Part shown: in pieces, positions 42,843-53,722 of the stretch | Layout: each line of letters begins with the position of its first letter | Numbering within the stretch: the stretch's first letter is position 1 | Assembly (NCBI GenBank): GCA_028456385.1 | Contig: JALNQF010000001.1 | Coordinates: forward strand, 620,001 to 684,000 | Reading direction: 5' to 3' | DNA from: Ophiosphaerella korrae | Lineage: Eukaryota > Ascomycota > Dothideomycetes > Pleosporales > Phaeosphaeriaceae | DNA: 64,000 bases | Made by a program: the position numbers and the translations under genes | Notes under the pieces: generated by a model | Databases searched by the model: none | Told to the model about the DNA's origin: nothing | Seen by the model: the letters and a program-made list of their open reading frames with translations, nothing else

Positions 42843-45800
42843 ATGCCGCGTCCGCGCCGGCCGCCTGGCGCTGGCCCGGCGCTCGCCACCATCCTCGCGC
42901 TCCTCCTCCTGCCCTCGCTCCTGGTGGCCGCTCAGCAGCAGCAGCCTCCGAGCCCGGAGCAGCACGCCCACAACAACCCGCCGGCCAGCCAGGGGGCGCG
43001 CGTCGAGCGCTCACGCATCCTCGCCCGGCAGCACCGCCAACAGCCCGCCGGCGGCCAACGCCCGCCATACACACCCATCCAAGCCCAGAACGCGCGCGCC
43101 ATAGCCACCAAGTCCTCTTCTGCTCCAGCAGTCCATGCTGTCAGAGCCCGTCACGGAGCGGGCGCTGCCTCGGGAGTCCTCGCCCCGAGTGCGCGCTCGC
43201 TGCAGGACTGGGAAGTCGAGGACTTTGTGCTCCTGGCGACCGTCGACGGCCACATCCACGCCCGCGACCGCTACAACGGAGAAGAGATCTGGGAGATTGC
43301 CGGCAAGCCCATGCTCGAGACCATCTACAACGTCTCCGAGGGCCGCCCCGGCCTGCAGGACCAGCCCTTTGTCTGGATCGTCGAGCCGCGGGAGGAGGGC
43401 GCCCTCTACGTCCTCATGCCCGGGCCCTATCCCGTGCTGCAGAGCCTGGGCCTGACGGTCAAGCAGCTGACCGACATCGCCCCCTACGCCAGCGACGACC
43501 CGGACCTGCCCGTCGTCTACAACGTCGAGAAGCGCACCTTTCTGCTCAACGTCGACGCCGCCACCGGCCTCGTCAAGCAGAGCTTCAGCCCCAGCGGCAC
43601 CTTTGGCAAGAACGACGACAGCTGCGCCGCCCCCGTCAAGCGCATCTTCAACGAGCGCGACTGTCGCGGCAACTTCGAGATCGGCCAGACCGAGTACACC
43701 ATCAGCATCCACAACAAGCGCACCCGCGAGCATGTCTGCACCATCAAGTATGCCGAGTGGGCGCCCAACAGCCGCGACATGGACCTCAAATCCCAGTACA
43801 CCAAGACCATGGACGACCAGTACATCTACGGGAGGTTCAACGGCGAGGTCATTGCCTACGACCACAAGCGCCCGCGCCCGGCCCAGCGCCCTCTTTTCAA
43901 ACAGCACCTCCCCTACCCAGTCGCACGCGTCTTTGATGTTGCCCGGCCTGCCAACGACGATAGTGCGCAAGCACCTCTAGTCTTACTACCGCAACCAGCG
44001 GGGCCCAAGGTGCTGGAAGATAAAGCCAACCAAGTCTGGCTCAACACTACCGAGTCTGGGGCCTGGTATGCGCTCTCAGAGATCAACTATCCTGCCGTAA
44101 CCGATGGCGCTCCGACAGCTCCTTGCTACAATGAGAACGAGTTGCCGGGCTGGGATGCCTTCCACTCTCTACCGGCTGACGAGAAGACACTGGTTGGGGT
44201 GCATGTGTTGAACCACCAACACGAGACTGTATCGCGTTTTCAAGCCATTGCAGCCCCTACCTACTACCCGATAGACAACGGGCAGGTCGTGTCGATTCCA
44301 CCATCGTCATCACCAACGGAGCGGCCTACCATTGATCCTCCGCCCGATCCTATCATGGAGATGAGTTCATGGTTTCCCTCCATCCAGGTCATCCTGTATG
44401 CCATCCTCATTGCGATGCTTGTATCTCTCGGTAAATGGATGGGCCCCGGTAAGCTCGCACCTGTGTGGAGTCACCTCTGGAACAAGTTGTCAACCTTGAT
44501 TCAATCCCCTAAGCCAAAGGCCATTGTCTCTATGCCTGTCGCAGCTCCTCTAAAAACCGAGTCGGTGAAGGAACAGGATGATACGCCACAGACTGCAAAG
44601 GTTGTTCCCCTTCAAGTTGCAGAAGATCCTTTTGTAGAGAAAACAACAGAACAGCCCCATCTCGATCCGCCGTTCAACCTAGAGGTAAAGGAGAAGAAGG
44701 TGACGTTCGATGTGCCTGACGAAGAGGAAGATCTTTCTCTTTCAAGAACAACGACTGCGGAGCAAGGCCCACCCGAGGATGAAGAGGCTCTGACGCCGGT
44801 CAATTCGAATACAGGTACTTTGCCTATCGCAAACGGAGCTGAAATCAACACACAAGATCCATCTGCCTCACCTGCTACACCCAAAAAGAAGAAGACACAC
44901 CGAGGAAAGCGTGGTGGACGCAAGCTGAACAAGAACCAGCAAAGGGAGGATGATGAAGTAGGCCGTATCGTTGACGCCGCAAAACAGCTCGACCCTTCAC
45001 CTAGCTTGCATCCTGATGAGATGACATTAAATGGCGACGATATGCAAGATGTTACAAACATCAAACGCATTGGTAAATTGACAATCGACCAAGATCGTCT
45101 TCTCGGCAATGGCAGCGGCGGCACTTTCGTCTTTGAAGGAAAGTGGAATGTAAGGTGCACATATATCCGACTACCAAACCACTCTAACGCATCTCCTAGG
45201 AACGCGAGGTTGCGATCAAGCGAATGCTGCCTCAATACTTTGGTCTAGCCGAACAGGAAGTAAAACTGCTTCAAGAGAGCGACCTGCACCCAAATGTCAT
45301 CCGCTACTTTGACGACGAAAAAGACGAGAATTTCCTTTACATCGCCGTCGAACTCTGCCAAGCCAGCCTTTTCGATCTCTACAGAGACGGAAGGCCTGGG
45401 GAAGAGCTCACCGAGGGACAGCAAAAGCTGGCTCTGGAAATTAGTCGCAACATTCCCCGCGTCTTATACCAGCTGGCATATGGGCTCAACCACCTTCACA
45501 GCTTAAGAATCATCCACCGTGACATCAAGCCTCAAAATATACTCATTGCGTATCCATCCAGAAACCAGACAAACTGTCCACGACTTGTTATCTCCGATTT
45601 CGGTCTCTGTAAGACACTCCCGGATAATGTTAGCACACTCATTGGAACTACTGGTAATGCCGGTACGGTTGGGTGGAAAGCACCAGAGCTTATTACACAA
45701 CCGAAAGAGTTGATGAATGGCAGCTCCACTGGCGCTTCTCGTGACTCTTCCAGTTCAACTGATCCTGTCGCACAAGGCGTCAAGCGTGCGGTAGACATCT

Positions 45801-46456
45801 TCTCTCTTGGTTGTGTGTTCTTCTACGTCTTGACAAACGGCTGCCATCCCTTCGATGACGACGAGGGATGGATGCAGATTCGTGAATACAACATCAAGAA
45901 GGAAAGAGCCAACCTGAAGCAACTACGCCTCGGGGCCGATTCCGAAGAACCGTACCACCTCATCGAATGGATGCTCAAGACGCGCCCCGAGGATCGTCCC
46001 ACGGCCGTTCAGGTCATGAACCATCCGTTCTTCTGGTCGGCGGAAAAACGCCTCAACTTCCTCTGCGATTGTTCTGACCACTGGGAGCGGGAGCCGCGCG
46101 ACCCACCTTCTGATCATCTTGCCATCCTCGAAGATTACAGCTACGATGTACTGGACCACAAACGTAATTTTCTTGGCAAGCTTGACCACGGCTTTATTAA
46201 TAGTTTAGGGAAGCAGCGCAAATACACGGGAGATAGAATGTTGGATCTGTTACGCGCTTTGAGGAACAAGAAGAACCACTACGAAGACATGGATGAGACT
46301 GTCAAAGCAAAAGTAGGGCCATTACCAGATGGATATCTGAGTTATTGGACCATCAAGTTTCCGCAGTTGTTGATGGCGTGCTACAAGTGTGTGTGGGATT
46401 GCAGATTGGAGGGCGAGCCGAGGTTCAGGCCGTATTTTGAGGGACAGACAATGTAG
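42843..46456 (+). CDS. IRE1: Unfolded-protein-response sensor kinase/endoribonuclease Ire1
   Basis: Ire1 senses misfolded proteins in the ER lumen and splices the HAC1-type mRNA. Two exons, 42843-45149 and 45200-46456, give 1187 aa; the 50-nt intron lies in the kinase N-lobe (FEGKWN-EREVAIKRM). Visible parts in order: signal peptide (LATILALLLLPSLLVAA), lumenal beta-propeller-like sensor from about residue 120 (LLATVDGHIHARDRYNGEEI), membrane helix near 514-536 (VILYAILIAMLVSLGKW), a basic linker (KKKKTHRGKRGGRK), kinase from about 740 (GNGSGGTFVF), catalytic loop IIHRDIKPQN near 877, VISDFGLCKTL, and the KEN RNase domain from about 1055 (DHGFINSLGKQRKYTGDRML). All modules are complete. The first 1.1 kb has far stronger C/G-ending codon use than the rest. 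Confidence 0.97.
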
Positions 46457-46643
46457 TATGGGAAACAGAGTGCTGCAAATAGTTCAGTCGTACCACGTAT
46501 TCTTAGTATAGCTCTAAGCATGTAATATTACGGTGGCGTTCTCGGGTTGGGGACAATATATTCAGTTTCTAATGTAAATTGCCTTTTGGGATGCGTGACC
46601 GGGGGGGTATCTATGGAGTGGATATAGCTATTCTATTTTTGGC

Positions 46644-48065
46644 TCATGCTTGCTCTGTGGCCTCGTCTGCTTCTACTTGTACTTCTGTTTCTTGTTTTTC
46701 TTGCCGTAGTGTGCTCGTCGCAACTTGGCTGTCCCGTCCCGGCTTTCGGAAGACGGCCTGCATCCAGCAGCGGTACATCTTCAGCCGCCTCTGTCTGTTG
46801 ACCAGCATCCGGCGATCAACGCCAATGTGCGCTATTTCGAAAGTCGGGCGTGGCCCTTGCGACGTTGAAGACTCTGGTGTCGTGTCTTGTGAAGCATCAC
46901 TCTCATCCTTGACGTGCAAACTCGGCGTACCTTCCACTGGACTGTCGATATGGGTCTTCGTCTCCGTGGGCTGGGCGACCGCCTCTTCGGCTTCTTCTTT
47001 TGTCAGTGCCTTTCCGCCCCATATGTTCTCCAACTCGTGCTGCTCGAAGAAATACACCCTTGTCCCATCCCCTCTGACGTAGAAATTCTCCTCCATCCAC
47101 CTCCCCTTCTTGAACCGCACCTGGGCCAAATCGCCGCGCCCATAGTCTCTGAAGAGCACTTGTCCGCCCGGCTTCAATACTCTCCAGATATTCCTCACAG
47201 CCTGGTCCCATTGCCTTGGATTCAGTGCGGAGAAGATGAATATCATGAGGACGACGTCTACACTGTTTTCTTGTAGGCCCAATGGCAGCCCACCGTTCTC
47301 CGAGTCCGGTGAGGCCGCCACGTCCCACACATCCGCTTGAATGTACTCGGGATCGTACAGTTCATGGCCACGAATCAATTCCACTGCCTTTTTGGAGAAG
47401 TCACATGCATGGATCTTTAGCCTTTTATTTCGACTATTCTGCAAGATTGGAAAGGCACTATTTCCAGCTCCAGCACCAACCTCGAGCAAAACAGCCGGCG
47501 GTCCATTGTCCTTGCCAACCTCATCCAGAATGGGGAATTCCTGCGCCAACCACTTGCGGTTCTTGAAGAAATTGGTTTTGTTGTTCTTGTAGAAGGTGTT
47601 CCACCATTTCTCGGGGTTGTCGTTGAAGCGCTTGCGGTCAAAGTCGGAGACGGGGTCTTGTCGTTGGCGGGTATACTGCTCTTCGGAGAAGGCTTTGTAG
47701 GTTTCGTCAACAGACACGTGATCCCAGGCGTTGAACTCAAAGATATTGTCACCCTCTTCGAGATAGCGTGAACCGAAGGCGAAGGGGTCGCTGCGCTTTT
47801 GGTTGTTGGAGGCGTCGTGCGAGCGGGATGCTGGGTTGCGGACGGGCGCGAAAGAGGCAGGGACTCCATAGGCGTCGTTTTCGGTGGGTGCTGGGGTGTG
47901 AGGAACGGGATCGACAGTTACTGCAAAGCGCATGTGCTCCATGGCTTTGGAAAGTTGTTGTTTTGGATGTTGCTTCTGGGATACACTACTGTCGGTTTGG
48001 AATCTTGCTTCGCCATTTTGATCGGCAGCTATGATTTTACTGTTGTCCTTAGTACTAGCCGCCAT
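46644..48065 (-). CDS. TRM140: tRNA (cytosine-32 N3)-methyltransferase, Trm140/METTL2 type
   Basis: This family makes 3-methylcytidine at position 32 of tRNA-Thr and tRNA-Ser in the cytosol. A single exon gives 473 aa from ATG at 48065. Landmarks are WDHVSVDETYKAFSEEQY, WWNTFYKNNKTNFFKNRKWL, the SAM-binding motif LLEVGAGAGNSAFPIL near residue 192, VWDVAASP, FIFSALNPRQWDQAVRNIWR, LKPGGQVLFRDYGRGDLAQ and YFFEQHELENIWG. An acidic insertion rich in Thr/Ser/Glu separates the last two core strands (THIGVDRR-like IAHIGVDRRMLVNRQRRLKM). It lacks the actin-binding fusion of yeast Abp140. It is divergent from COQ10 with 270 bp between starts. Confidence 0.93.
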   Translation of the reverse strand: MAASTKDNSKIIAADQNGEARFQTDSSVSQKQHPKQQLSKAMEHMRFAVTVDPVPHTPAPTENDAYGVPASFAPVRNPASRSHDASNNQKRSDPFAFGSRYLEEGDNIFEFNAWDHVSVDETYKAFSEEQYTRQRQDPVSDFDRKRFNDNPEKWWNTFYKNNKTNFFKNRKWLAQEFPILDEVGKDNGPPAVLLEVGAGAGNSAFPILQNSRNKRLKIHACDFSKKAVELIRGHELYDPEYIQADVWDVAASPDSENGGLPLGLQENSVDVVLMIFIFSALNPRQWDQAVRNIWRVLKPGGQVLFRDYGRGDLAQVRFKKGRWMEENFYVRGDGTRVYFFEQHELENIWGGKALTKEEAEEAVAQPTETKTHIDSPVEGTPSLHVKDESDASQDTTPESSTSQGPRPTFEIAHIGVDRRMLVNRQRRLKMYRCWMQAVFRKPGRDSQVATSTLRQEKQETEVQVEADEATEQA

Positions 48066-48335
48066 TGCGCATGCATATCCTAGAATCAGCGTCCTGGGAG
48101 CGATGCTAGAGGGGTCGAAGAGTAGAGGGGAAATTTCTCTATCGATAAGGAGAAAGAATGGCTAACGGTAAACTGCATGGTTCGGCTGCAGTCCCTGGCA
48201 TGATTGTTAGTTTCATTGAGCCGCGGCTTATTAGCGTCGAAGATATTCGATGGCTTCGTCATAATTCCGCTTGACTACCATCCAGCTTTGGTCATAATAG
48301 CGAGGTGACGAAGCCATATCATTCTTCCCTTCAGC

Positions 48336-49064
48336 ATGGCGGCACCCAGAACTGCACGCCCACTCCTCCATACCCCACGACAGTTTCGCCTGCCGTCCAT
48401 ACAGCGACGAACATTGCTACCAAACCCATTTGATGCATTCGCAGATGCGTCGGCTTCTACTCAAACGCTAGCCGCACACCGGACACTCCCCTATCCCAGC
48501 GCACCCATATACTCAATCATTGCCGATATTCCGTCCTACGTCAACTTTGTACCCTTCTGCCAGCGCAGTAACATCACCCACTGGTCCGCTCCAGATCAGA
48601 CATATGGCCGCTGCTGGCCAAGCGAAGGCAATCTGACAAGTGGTTTCGGAGGCATGACAGAGAGCTTCACATCCAACGTGTATTGCGTACCTGGAAGATA
48701 TGTCGAGAGCGTAGGCGGGGACGCGGAAACCAGCCTAGCACGGGATGATATTGCCCATCACCTCCAGAGTTCAGAGTCAGGACCTTCAAGAGAGAGACGT
48801 GGCGGTGACAATGGTTTATTGAAGCATCTAAGAAGCAAATGGACCATCGAGGAGCTCGCCAAGAATAGAACATCTGTCACTCTTGCGCTAGAGTTTGCAT
48901 TTGCAAACCCATTCTACGCCGCGCTTAGTGGAGGCGTGGCGCCCAAAGTGGCCGAGGCCATGGTCAAGGCATTTGAGGATAGGGTAGGAACATTGTTGAA
49001 TGAGGACCCCAGAATGGTCAATGCAAGCTTATCAGAATTAGATGGAAGTAAAATGAGGAGATAA
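48336..49064 (+). CDS. COQ10: Coenzyme Q-binding protein Coq10, mitochondrial
   Basis: Coq10 is a START-like lipid-binding protein in the mitochondrial inner membrane that supports coenzyme Q function and synthesis. A single exon of 242 aa. The N-terminus is basic with Arg, Ser, Thr and few acids (a presequence). The START domain includes RTLPYPSAPIYSIIADIPSY, VNFVPFCQRSNITHW, FTSNVYCVPGRYVESV and LALEFAFANPFYAALSGGVA, ending in a helix AEAMVKAFEDRV. An insertion of about 25 residues (LQSSESGPSRERRGG) sits in the middle, common in fungal homologues. The start at MAAPRTARPL fits the presequence. Confidence 0.94.
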   Translation: MAAPRTARPLLHTPRQFRLPSIQRRTLLPNPFDAFADASASTQTLAAHRTLPYPSAPIYSIIADIPSYVNFVPFCQRSNITHWSAPDQTYGRCWPSEGNLTSGFGGMTESFTSNVYCVPGRYVESVGGDAETSLARDDIAHHLQSSESGPSRERRGGDNGLLKHLRSKWTIEELAKNRTSVTLALEFAFANPFYAALSGGVAPKVAEAMVKAFEDRVGTLLNEDPRMVNASLSELDGSKMRR

Positions 49065-49432
49065 GTAAGGTCATGTATCGTGTACACTATGGTAAGAATT
49101 ACGGAGGGGTAACCAGACGAACTCAAATTTTGCATTTCTCGCCAACTCTTCCACATTAATACCTGTGCATGATTCGGCTCTGAATACTTGGCCTCCCCCC
49201 AAGGAGCGCGTCGATAGGTCGGATGTGCTGCCCAGAGCGTTGATCAAAAAGGGCCTAGTGCTAGCGCAACAAGGCTGGCAGGTGCACGCACCACCGTGGT
49301 TTCCACTTTACGCGGTCGCGCCTGCTCAAGTCGCGTATCTGCCGTTCTGTGCCTTCTCACCTTCGACTCCCCACCCATTGTGCCTTCCACGCCGCGCACC
49401 CACTGGCCCCTCCTCCCCCCACTACAATCACG
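49065..49432. other. CDC6 upstream region
   Basis: About 370 bp between COQ10 and the CDC6 start, becoming C-rich just before the ATG. The frame is open to 49349 without ATG. No separate gene is seen. Confidence 0.5.
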
Positions 49433-51418
49433 ATGGCTCCTACCGTCCTTGGAAAGAGGACCCGCAGCTCTGCCAGTGCAGATGCATCAGGTAAAAGCAA
49501 CCCGTCTTCTGGTCGTCGTTTCTCGGCCAACACGACTCTGACGCGTGCTGCAGATGCGAAAAGCCCTGTCGCAACCCGCGCGAAACGACGGGCACAATTC
49601 GTCATTCTCGATGAAGCCGAGAAAGAGAATCCATTTGTCACGCCAAAGCGGAAGCATGGACATGATGGGGCGGCTATGGAAGTGGACGGAGAGGAGATGC
49701 TGTCAACCAAGCGCTCAAGACCAGCCGGCACAACTCCTGCCAAACACGGCGCACCTGCATCACGGCTTCCCCTGCCCACTGCCCAGGAGAACTCGCCCGC
49801 AAAATCACGTGTGGCGCTGCCGGACAAGTTGGCCGTGACGCCTTCCACGCCCCGGCATCGAGACGCGCTTGCTGGCAAAGTCGCCGTCACCCCAAGGCAC
49901 AGGCTAATTGTCGCTGGCCGGCCATTGACACCCCGCACTCCTCACACGCCCGGAACACCCCGACATACTGCTCCCACCATCTACAACGAAGCCCGCCAGG
50001 TCTTCGCTCGGGGATCCGCGCCGCCAGCCTTGTATGGGCGCGACGCAGAGCGCAAAGAGCTCGAGAGCTTCATCTCAACGCGCACAAATAGCAAGCGTTC
50101 AGGATGCATCTACGTATCAGGCCCTCCAGGCACCGGCAAAAGCGCCTTTGTCGACCAAGTCTGTCGCTCTGCATCACAGGATGCCTCTGTCGAGACCGGC
50201 TACATCAATTGCATGAGCGTCAAGAACGCCACGGACCTGTACAGGACCTTGTTGGAGGAATTTGTCGATATCACCGAGGTTACCGAAGGCCAGGAGATGG
50301 ATACGCTCAAGAAGGTATTCATGCAGCGTCAGACATCATATCTTGTCACTCTCGATGAGGTCGACCATCTGCTAGAGCTGGACATCGACCTCTTGTACAA
50401 CATCTTCGAATGGTCGCTCCAGAAGGCCTCAAGCTTGATCCTAGTTGGCATTGCAAACGCCCTCGACTTTACAGATCGCTTTCTTCCTCGACTCAAGGCT
50501 CGCGGCCTAAAGCCTCAATTGCTGCCCTTCCTCCCCTACACCGCAGCACAGATTTCTTCCGTTATCACATCGAAGCTCAGGGCCCTGCTACCGGCAACAT
50601 CAGAACAGCTTCCCTTTATCCACCCAACCGCCATCATGTTCCTTTCGAAGAAGGTTGCATCGCAATCTGGCGATCTGCGCAAGGCCTTCGATATCTGCCG
50701 GAGAGCCATCGATCTTGTCGAGACAGACACCCGCGACCACTATGCGAAGAAGGCCACCGAAATTACTCCGTCTCCAACTCCTTCCCCAACAAAGATACCG
50801 CTTGTGGAGAATATCAATCTATCATCGCCAGTCGTTCGCTCACCATCAAAATTGAAGGCACAAACTGCGCTTGCGACTTCTCTTGCCCAGCTGACGGTGG
50901 CAACCGCTCCCCGAGCAACGATTGCGCACATTGCAAAAATCACCGCAACAGTTTTCAGTAACGGGACCTCCCAACGTCTTCGCAACCTCAACCTTCAGCA
51001 AAAGGCAGTACTCTGCTCCCTTGCAGCCATTGAAAAGAAGAAGCGCGCCTCAGCAGAAAATTGTATCCCGGCAACACCATCCAAGACACACAACATTGCC
51101 CCTACGATCAAGGAATTATTCGAAGCATACACTACTCTCTGCAAACGCGAAAATATCCTTCACCCACTCACAAGTACTGAGTTCCGTGACATTGTCGGAA
51201 GCTTGGAGACACTGTCTCTTATTTCGGCGGTTGAAGGCAAGTCCGGATCACTTGTCGCAGTGGGCACACCGAGCAGGAGGGGCAGAGGCAAGGCTTTTCC
51301 TGGCGTCGTGGTTGAAGATCGCCGCGTTGCGAGCGCTGTTGACAACAAGGAGCTTACCGAAGCTTTGACTGGGCCAGGTATGGCCATTCTAAAGGGCATT
51401 CTAGAGAGCAATAATTGA
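49433..51418 (+). CDS. CDC6: DNA replication licensing ATPase Cdc6/Cdc18
   Basis: Cdc6 loads the MCM helicase at origins with ORC and Cdt1. A single exon of 661 aa from ATG at 49433 (MAPTVLGKRTR). About 185 N-terminal residues are basic and disordered, with several S/T-P sites followed by basic residues (TPKRK, TPRHR, SPAKS), typical of CDK control. The AAA+ core has Walker A GPPGTGKSAFV near residue 229, Walker B LVTLDEVDHLLEL near 304, sensor 1 at LILVGIANALD and the motif GLKPQLLPFLPYTAAQI. Sensor 2 lies near SGDLRKAFDICRRA, and a winged-helix domain ends the protein. Orc1 is excluded by the lack of a BAH domain and by overall length. Confidence 0.94.
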   Translation: MAPTVLGKRTRSSASADASGKSNPSSGRRFSANTTLTRAADAKSPVATRAKRRAQFVILDEAEKENPFVTPKRKHGHDGAAMEVDGEEMLSTKRSRPAGTTPAKHGAPASRLPLPTAQENSPAKSRVALPDKLAVTPSTPRHRDALAGKVAVTPRHRLIVAGRPLTPRTPHTPGTPRHTAPTIYNEARQVFARGSAPPALYGRDAERKELESFISTRTNSKRSGCIYVSGPPGTGKSAFVDQVCRSASQDASVETGYINCMSVKNATDLYRTLLEEFVDITEVTEGQEMDTLKKVFMQRQTSYLVTLDEVDHLLELDIDLLYNIFEWSLQKASSLILVGIANALDFTDRFLPRLKARGLKPQLLPFLPYTAAQISSVITSKLRALLPATSEQLPFIHPTAIMFLSKKVASQSGDLRKAFDICRRAIDLVETDTRDHYAKKATEITPSPTPSPTKIPLVENINLSSPVVRSPSKLKAQTALATSLAQLTVATAPRATIAHIAKITATVFSNGTSQRLRNLNLQQKAVLCSLAAIEKKKRASAENCIPATPSKTHNIAPTIKELFEAYTTLCKRENILHPLTSTEFRDIVGSLETLSLISAVEGKSGSLVAVGTPSRRGRGKAFPGVVVEDRRVASAVDNKELTEALTGPGMAILKGILESNN

Positions 51419-52316
51419 AAGAGTATGAGAACGAATGGATGGAAATGATTGATGGGTGTTGTACTCAAATTCACGGTGTTTTGCATAAACTGCATATGAG
51501 CGATGGATCATGCATTCGATGGAATGGTGTCAAAAAGAGTTTGGTTGTAATTTTGCATAGCATGGTGTTTGTAGTGCATTTGCACACTGCTTCTCCGGTG
51601 TTCTAGCATAGCAAGCATAGCGTAGTGTTGGTTTAACACGCTGTAAGATACAAAAATAACACTTTCATCTTAATCCCATGTGTTTTCTTAGATGATTGAA
51701 TCAAGTCTGCACTTCCATAACTCAATTCACTCAATACTGCTAGTTTAGTGCGCAGCCTAGGTGAAAATTCAATAAAAGTTCATGGACGCAATGTTGCAGT
51801 ATCGCGTTTGCAGCACCCAACAGTATTTCAAACGATATATCTTTATCATGTGCCTGGCTCTCGGTCAACCGGAAAAGTGGGACATAAGTACTCTAGATAT
51901 AGCAGCTAGAAGATACTTGAGCTATCTAGAGCTATTCTTCAAGGGTTTATAAGGACAGCAAGAGTCCTGTAAAACTCATGGCTAAATTATTTACTAGTAT
52001 ATATGATCTCTTGTATACATCCAGCATGAAAATAAAAAGCGTAATTTTCCCACTTTTTCAGTTTATCGAGAGCCTAGCAAGTACCCCGGATGTCGCATCT
52101 GTAGAATCACAATCACGACCACACGTCTCGGGAGGCTACACATATTTGGGTTGCTATACGCATCGGCTTGGTAGGTACAAGTTTCAAATAATAATAATAA
52201 GAAGAAGAAGAAGAGGTATGCTTTTTCAATTTGCGCTATAGTTGCTAAGACTTCGGCAATTTTTTTTTAGTATACACAAGTGAACTTTAGTTGCATCCAT
52301 ACATGCACGTCTGCAA
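51419..52316. other. AT-rich intergenic stretch, no gene seen
   Basis: About 0.9 kb marking the left edge of a gene-poor island. Frames are short. A trinucleotide microsatellite lies at its right end. Confidence 0.5.
52187..52215. repeat. Trinucleotide microsatellite (AAT)n-(AAG)n
   Basis: Four AAT-type units run directly into five GAA/AAG-type units in non-coding sequence. Confidence 0.9.
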
Positions 52317-52721
52317 TTATTTTTTCTTTGCTTTCCTTAGTTCGTACCAATGGAAGTGATGATGATGATGATGCTTCTCTATACCTGACAGGTCATATAC
52401 TAGGGGTATATGTTTTTTGAAACACAATTCCGAACCCTCCCAATGGTCCTCCACTTTGATAGCATAGCCATCGTCACCGAATACCGCCCTAGCAGCCCTT
52501 CTCATTCCATCATGTCTTTTCTGCATTCGTTGCCGAGTTATTGGTACCACTCCCAGGTGGATCCGATCATCCCCATAGACGACCAATGTAACTATACCAC
52601 CCTGTCGAAACTTTTCCAAGAATTCCGATCGCAGTGCAACGAAGCAATCTGTGTCTTCGCTTGAGTCGGTTCGATTCATTGTCCAAAGGTGAAGGTTTCT
52701 CGGGTTTCCACTTTCTGTCAT
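52317..52721 (-). CDS. Small hypothetical protein with a His run
   Basis: A 134-codon frame with ATG at 52721. The composition is protein-like (FLEKFRQGGIVTLVVYGDDRIHLGVVP). A run of six His followed by FHW near the C-terminus is encoded by an ATG/CAT trinucleotide repeat. No signal peptide and no family are recognised. It lies in the gene-poor island beside degraded genes, so it could be a fragment or chance frame. Confidence 0.35.
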   Translation of the reverse strand: MTESGNPRNLHLWTMNRTDSSEDTDCFVALRSEFLEKFRQGGIVTLVVYGDDRIHLGVVPITRQRMQKRHDGMRRAARAVFGDDGYAIKVEDHWEGSELCFKKHIPLVYDLSGIEKHHHHHHFHWYELRKAKKK

Positions 52722-52989
52722 TTCCTTTGACCCAGTATTAGCAGACGAAGCGAAACAACAAGAAAAGGAAAGAAGTGAAAGGGAAGTGGAAGGGAAGCAG
52801 AAAGTAGTTTCAGATGCCTGAGACGTGTCCCATATGGTAAAGCTAGCTACTTAATATCATATATGATTCGGGCGACATCGAGTGATTCGTTGGGGAGTGT
52901 CCAGATCCATGATAAATATGTCCGTATAGTACCGGAGATGATAAAGCGAGCGAGTCATCGAAATGGCGACGGTGATTTCCTCGAGGGCC

Positions 52990-53722
52990 TTAGAGTTCCT
53001 CATCCTCCTCCGCGGCAGCAGCAGCCTTATGCATCTTGGACTTGTAGTGGATCTTCAGCGTGTATTTAGACGAAAGCTGCGTTCTACAAGGGCCGCACTT
53101 GAATGTGTTCGAATCATTCGTAGTCGTCCAGCCAGCCTCGTCAAAATGACGCTTGGCTTTGAAGTGACCATCCAAATTTGACTGGGTGCCGGCAGAGTAG
53201 TTGCAAGGCTGATAGTGGTACCTTTTGTCGGCAATGTTTTCATCGGACTAGGCTTTAACACCAGGTGTCTTCAAAACAAGATGGGTGCCATTGACCTTGT
53301 CGGGGTGTTTCTTGGTGAGATAGTGTGTTGCGCGTGCCAGGCGTGCTCTGAAATTGATACCACAGAGGTCATATTTGTATTTTCCAGTTGCGACATTCTT
53401 GAGGGCGACCTTCTGCCGAGTAGCCTTCATCTTAGCAGGATCAAGCGTCAAGACGTATGCACGACGCTTTGCGGTGGAAGTCTCATAGTCCAACTTTCGA
53501 TTATGATAGGACTTCCTCTGATCAGCCCCCAATAGTAGGTGGTTCGACTGAATCGAGCAACTCGCTGAGGGTGGGAGCAAACTCCAGTGATACTGACGAA
53601 AAGGCCTTTTCAAATGCTTCCAGAGTTGAAAAGATCAGGTCGTGCATTGGATTCTTCACCCTGTTGGCGGAGAGAGAGAGAGAGACATGACCAGATGAGG
53701 TACAGCCAACACTCGAGGTCAT
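52990..53722 (-). pseudogene. C2H2 zinc-finger protein remnant
   Basis: Minus-strand coding fragments line up into one zinc-finger protein. The longest frame (from 53613) contains KYKYDLCGINFRARLARATH, then ends at TAG 53250-53248. The same frame resumes at once with SDENIADKRYHYQPCNYSAG, NLDGHFKAKRH and a last finger FKCGPCRTQLSSKYTLKIHY, ending at 52990. Three C2H2-like fingers are thus visible with one in-frame stop between the first and second. Upstream, 53522-53722 encodes an N-terminal-like segment (LSELLDSVEPPTIGG) in another frame, suggesting a further shift or an unseen intron. A functional spliced gene is possible but less likely. Confidence 0.55.
53670..53685. repeat. (GA)n dinucleotide repeat
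   Basis: Eight GA units, inside the zinc-finger remnant's upstream segment; a likely slippage site that could explain the frame change nearby. Confidence 0.85.

Noticed and set aside
42089..42892. 267-codon minus-strand frame upstream of IRE1
   Set aside because: GC-rich, Trp/Arg-rich translation without motifs, overlapping the IRE1 start; likely chance.
43011..43970. 319-codon minus-strand frame opposite IRE1
   Set aside because: It is a mirror of the very high GC3 in the IRE1 5' part; the translation is Val/Gly/Asp/Leu-rich with no domain, and the plus strand encodes the Ire1 sensor domain.
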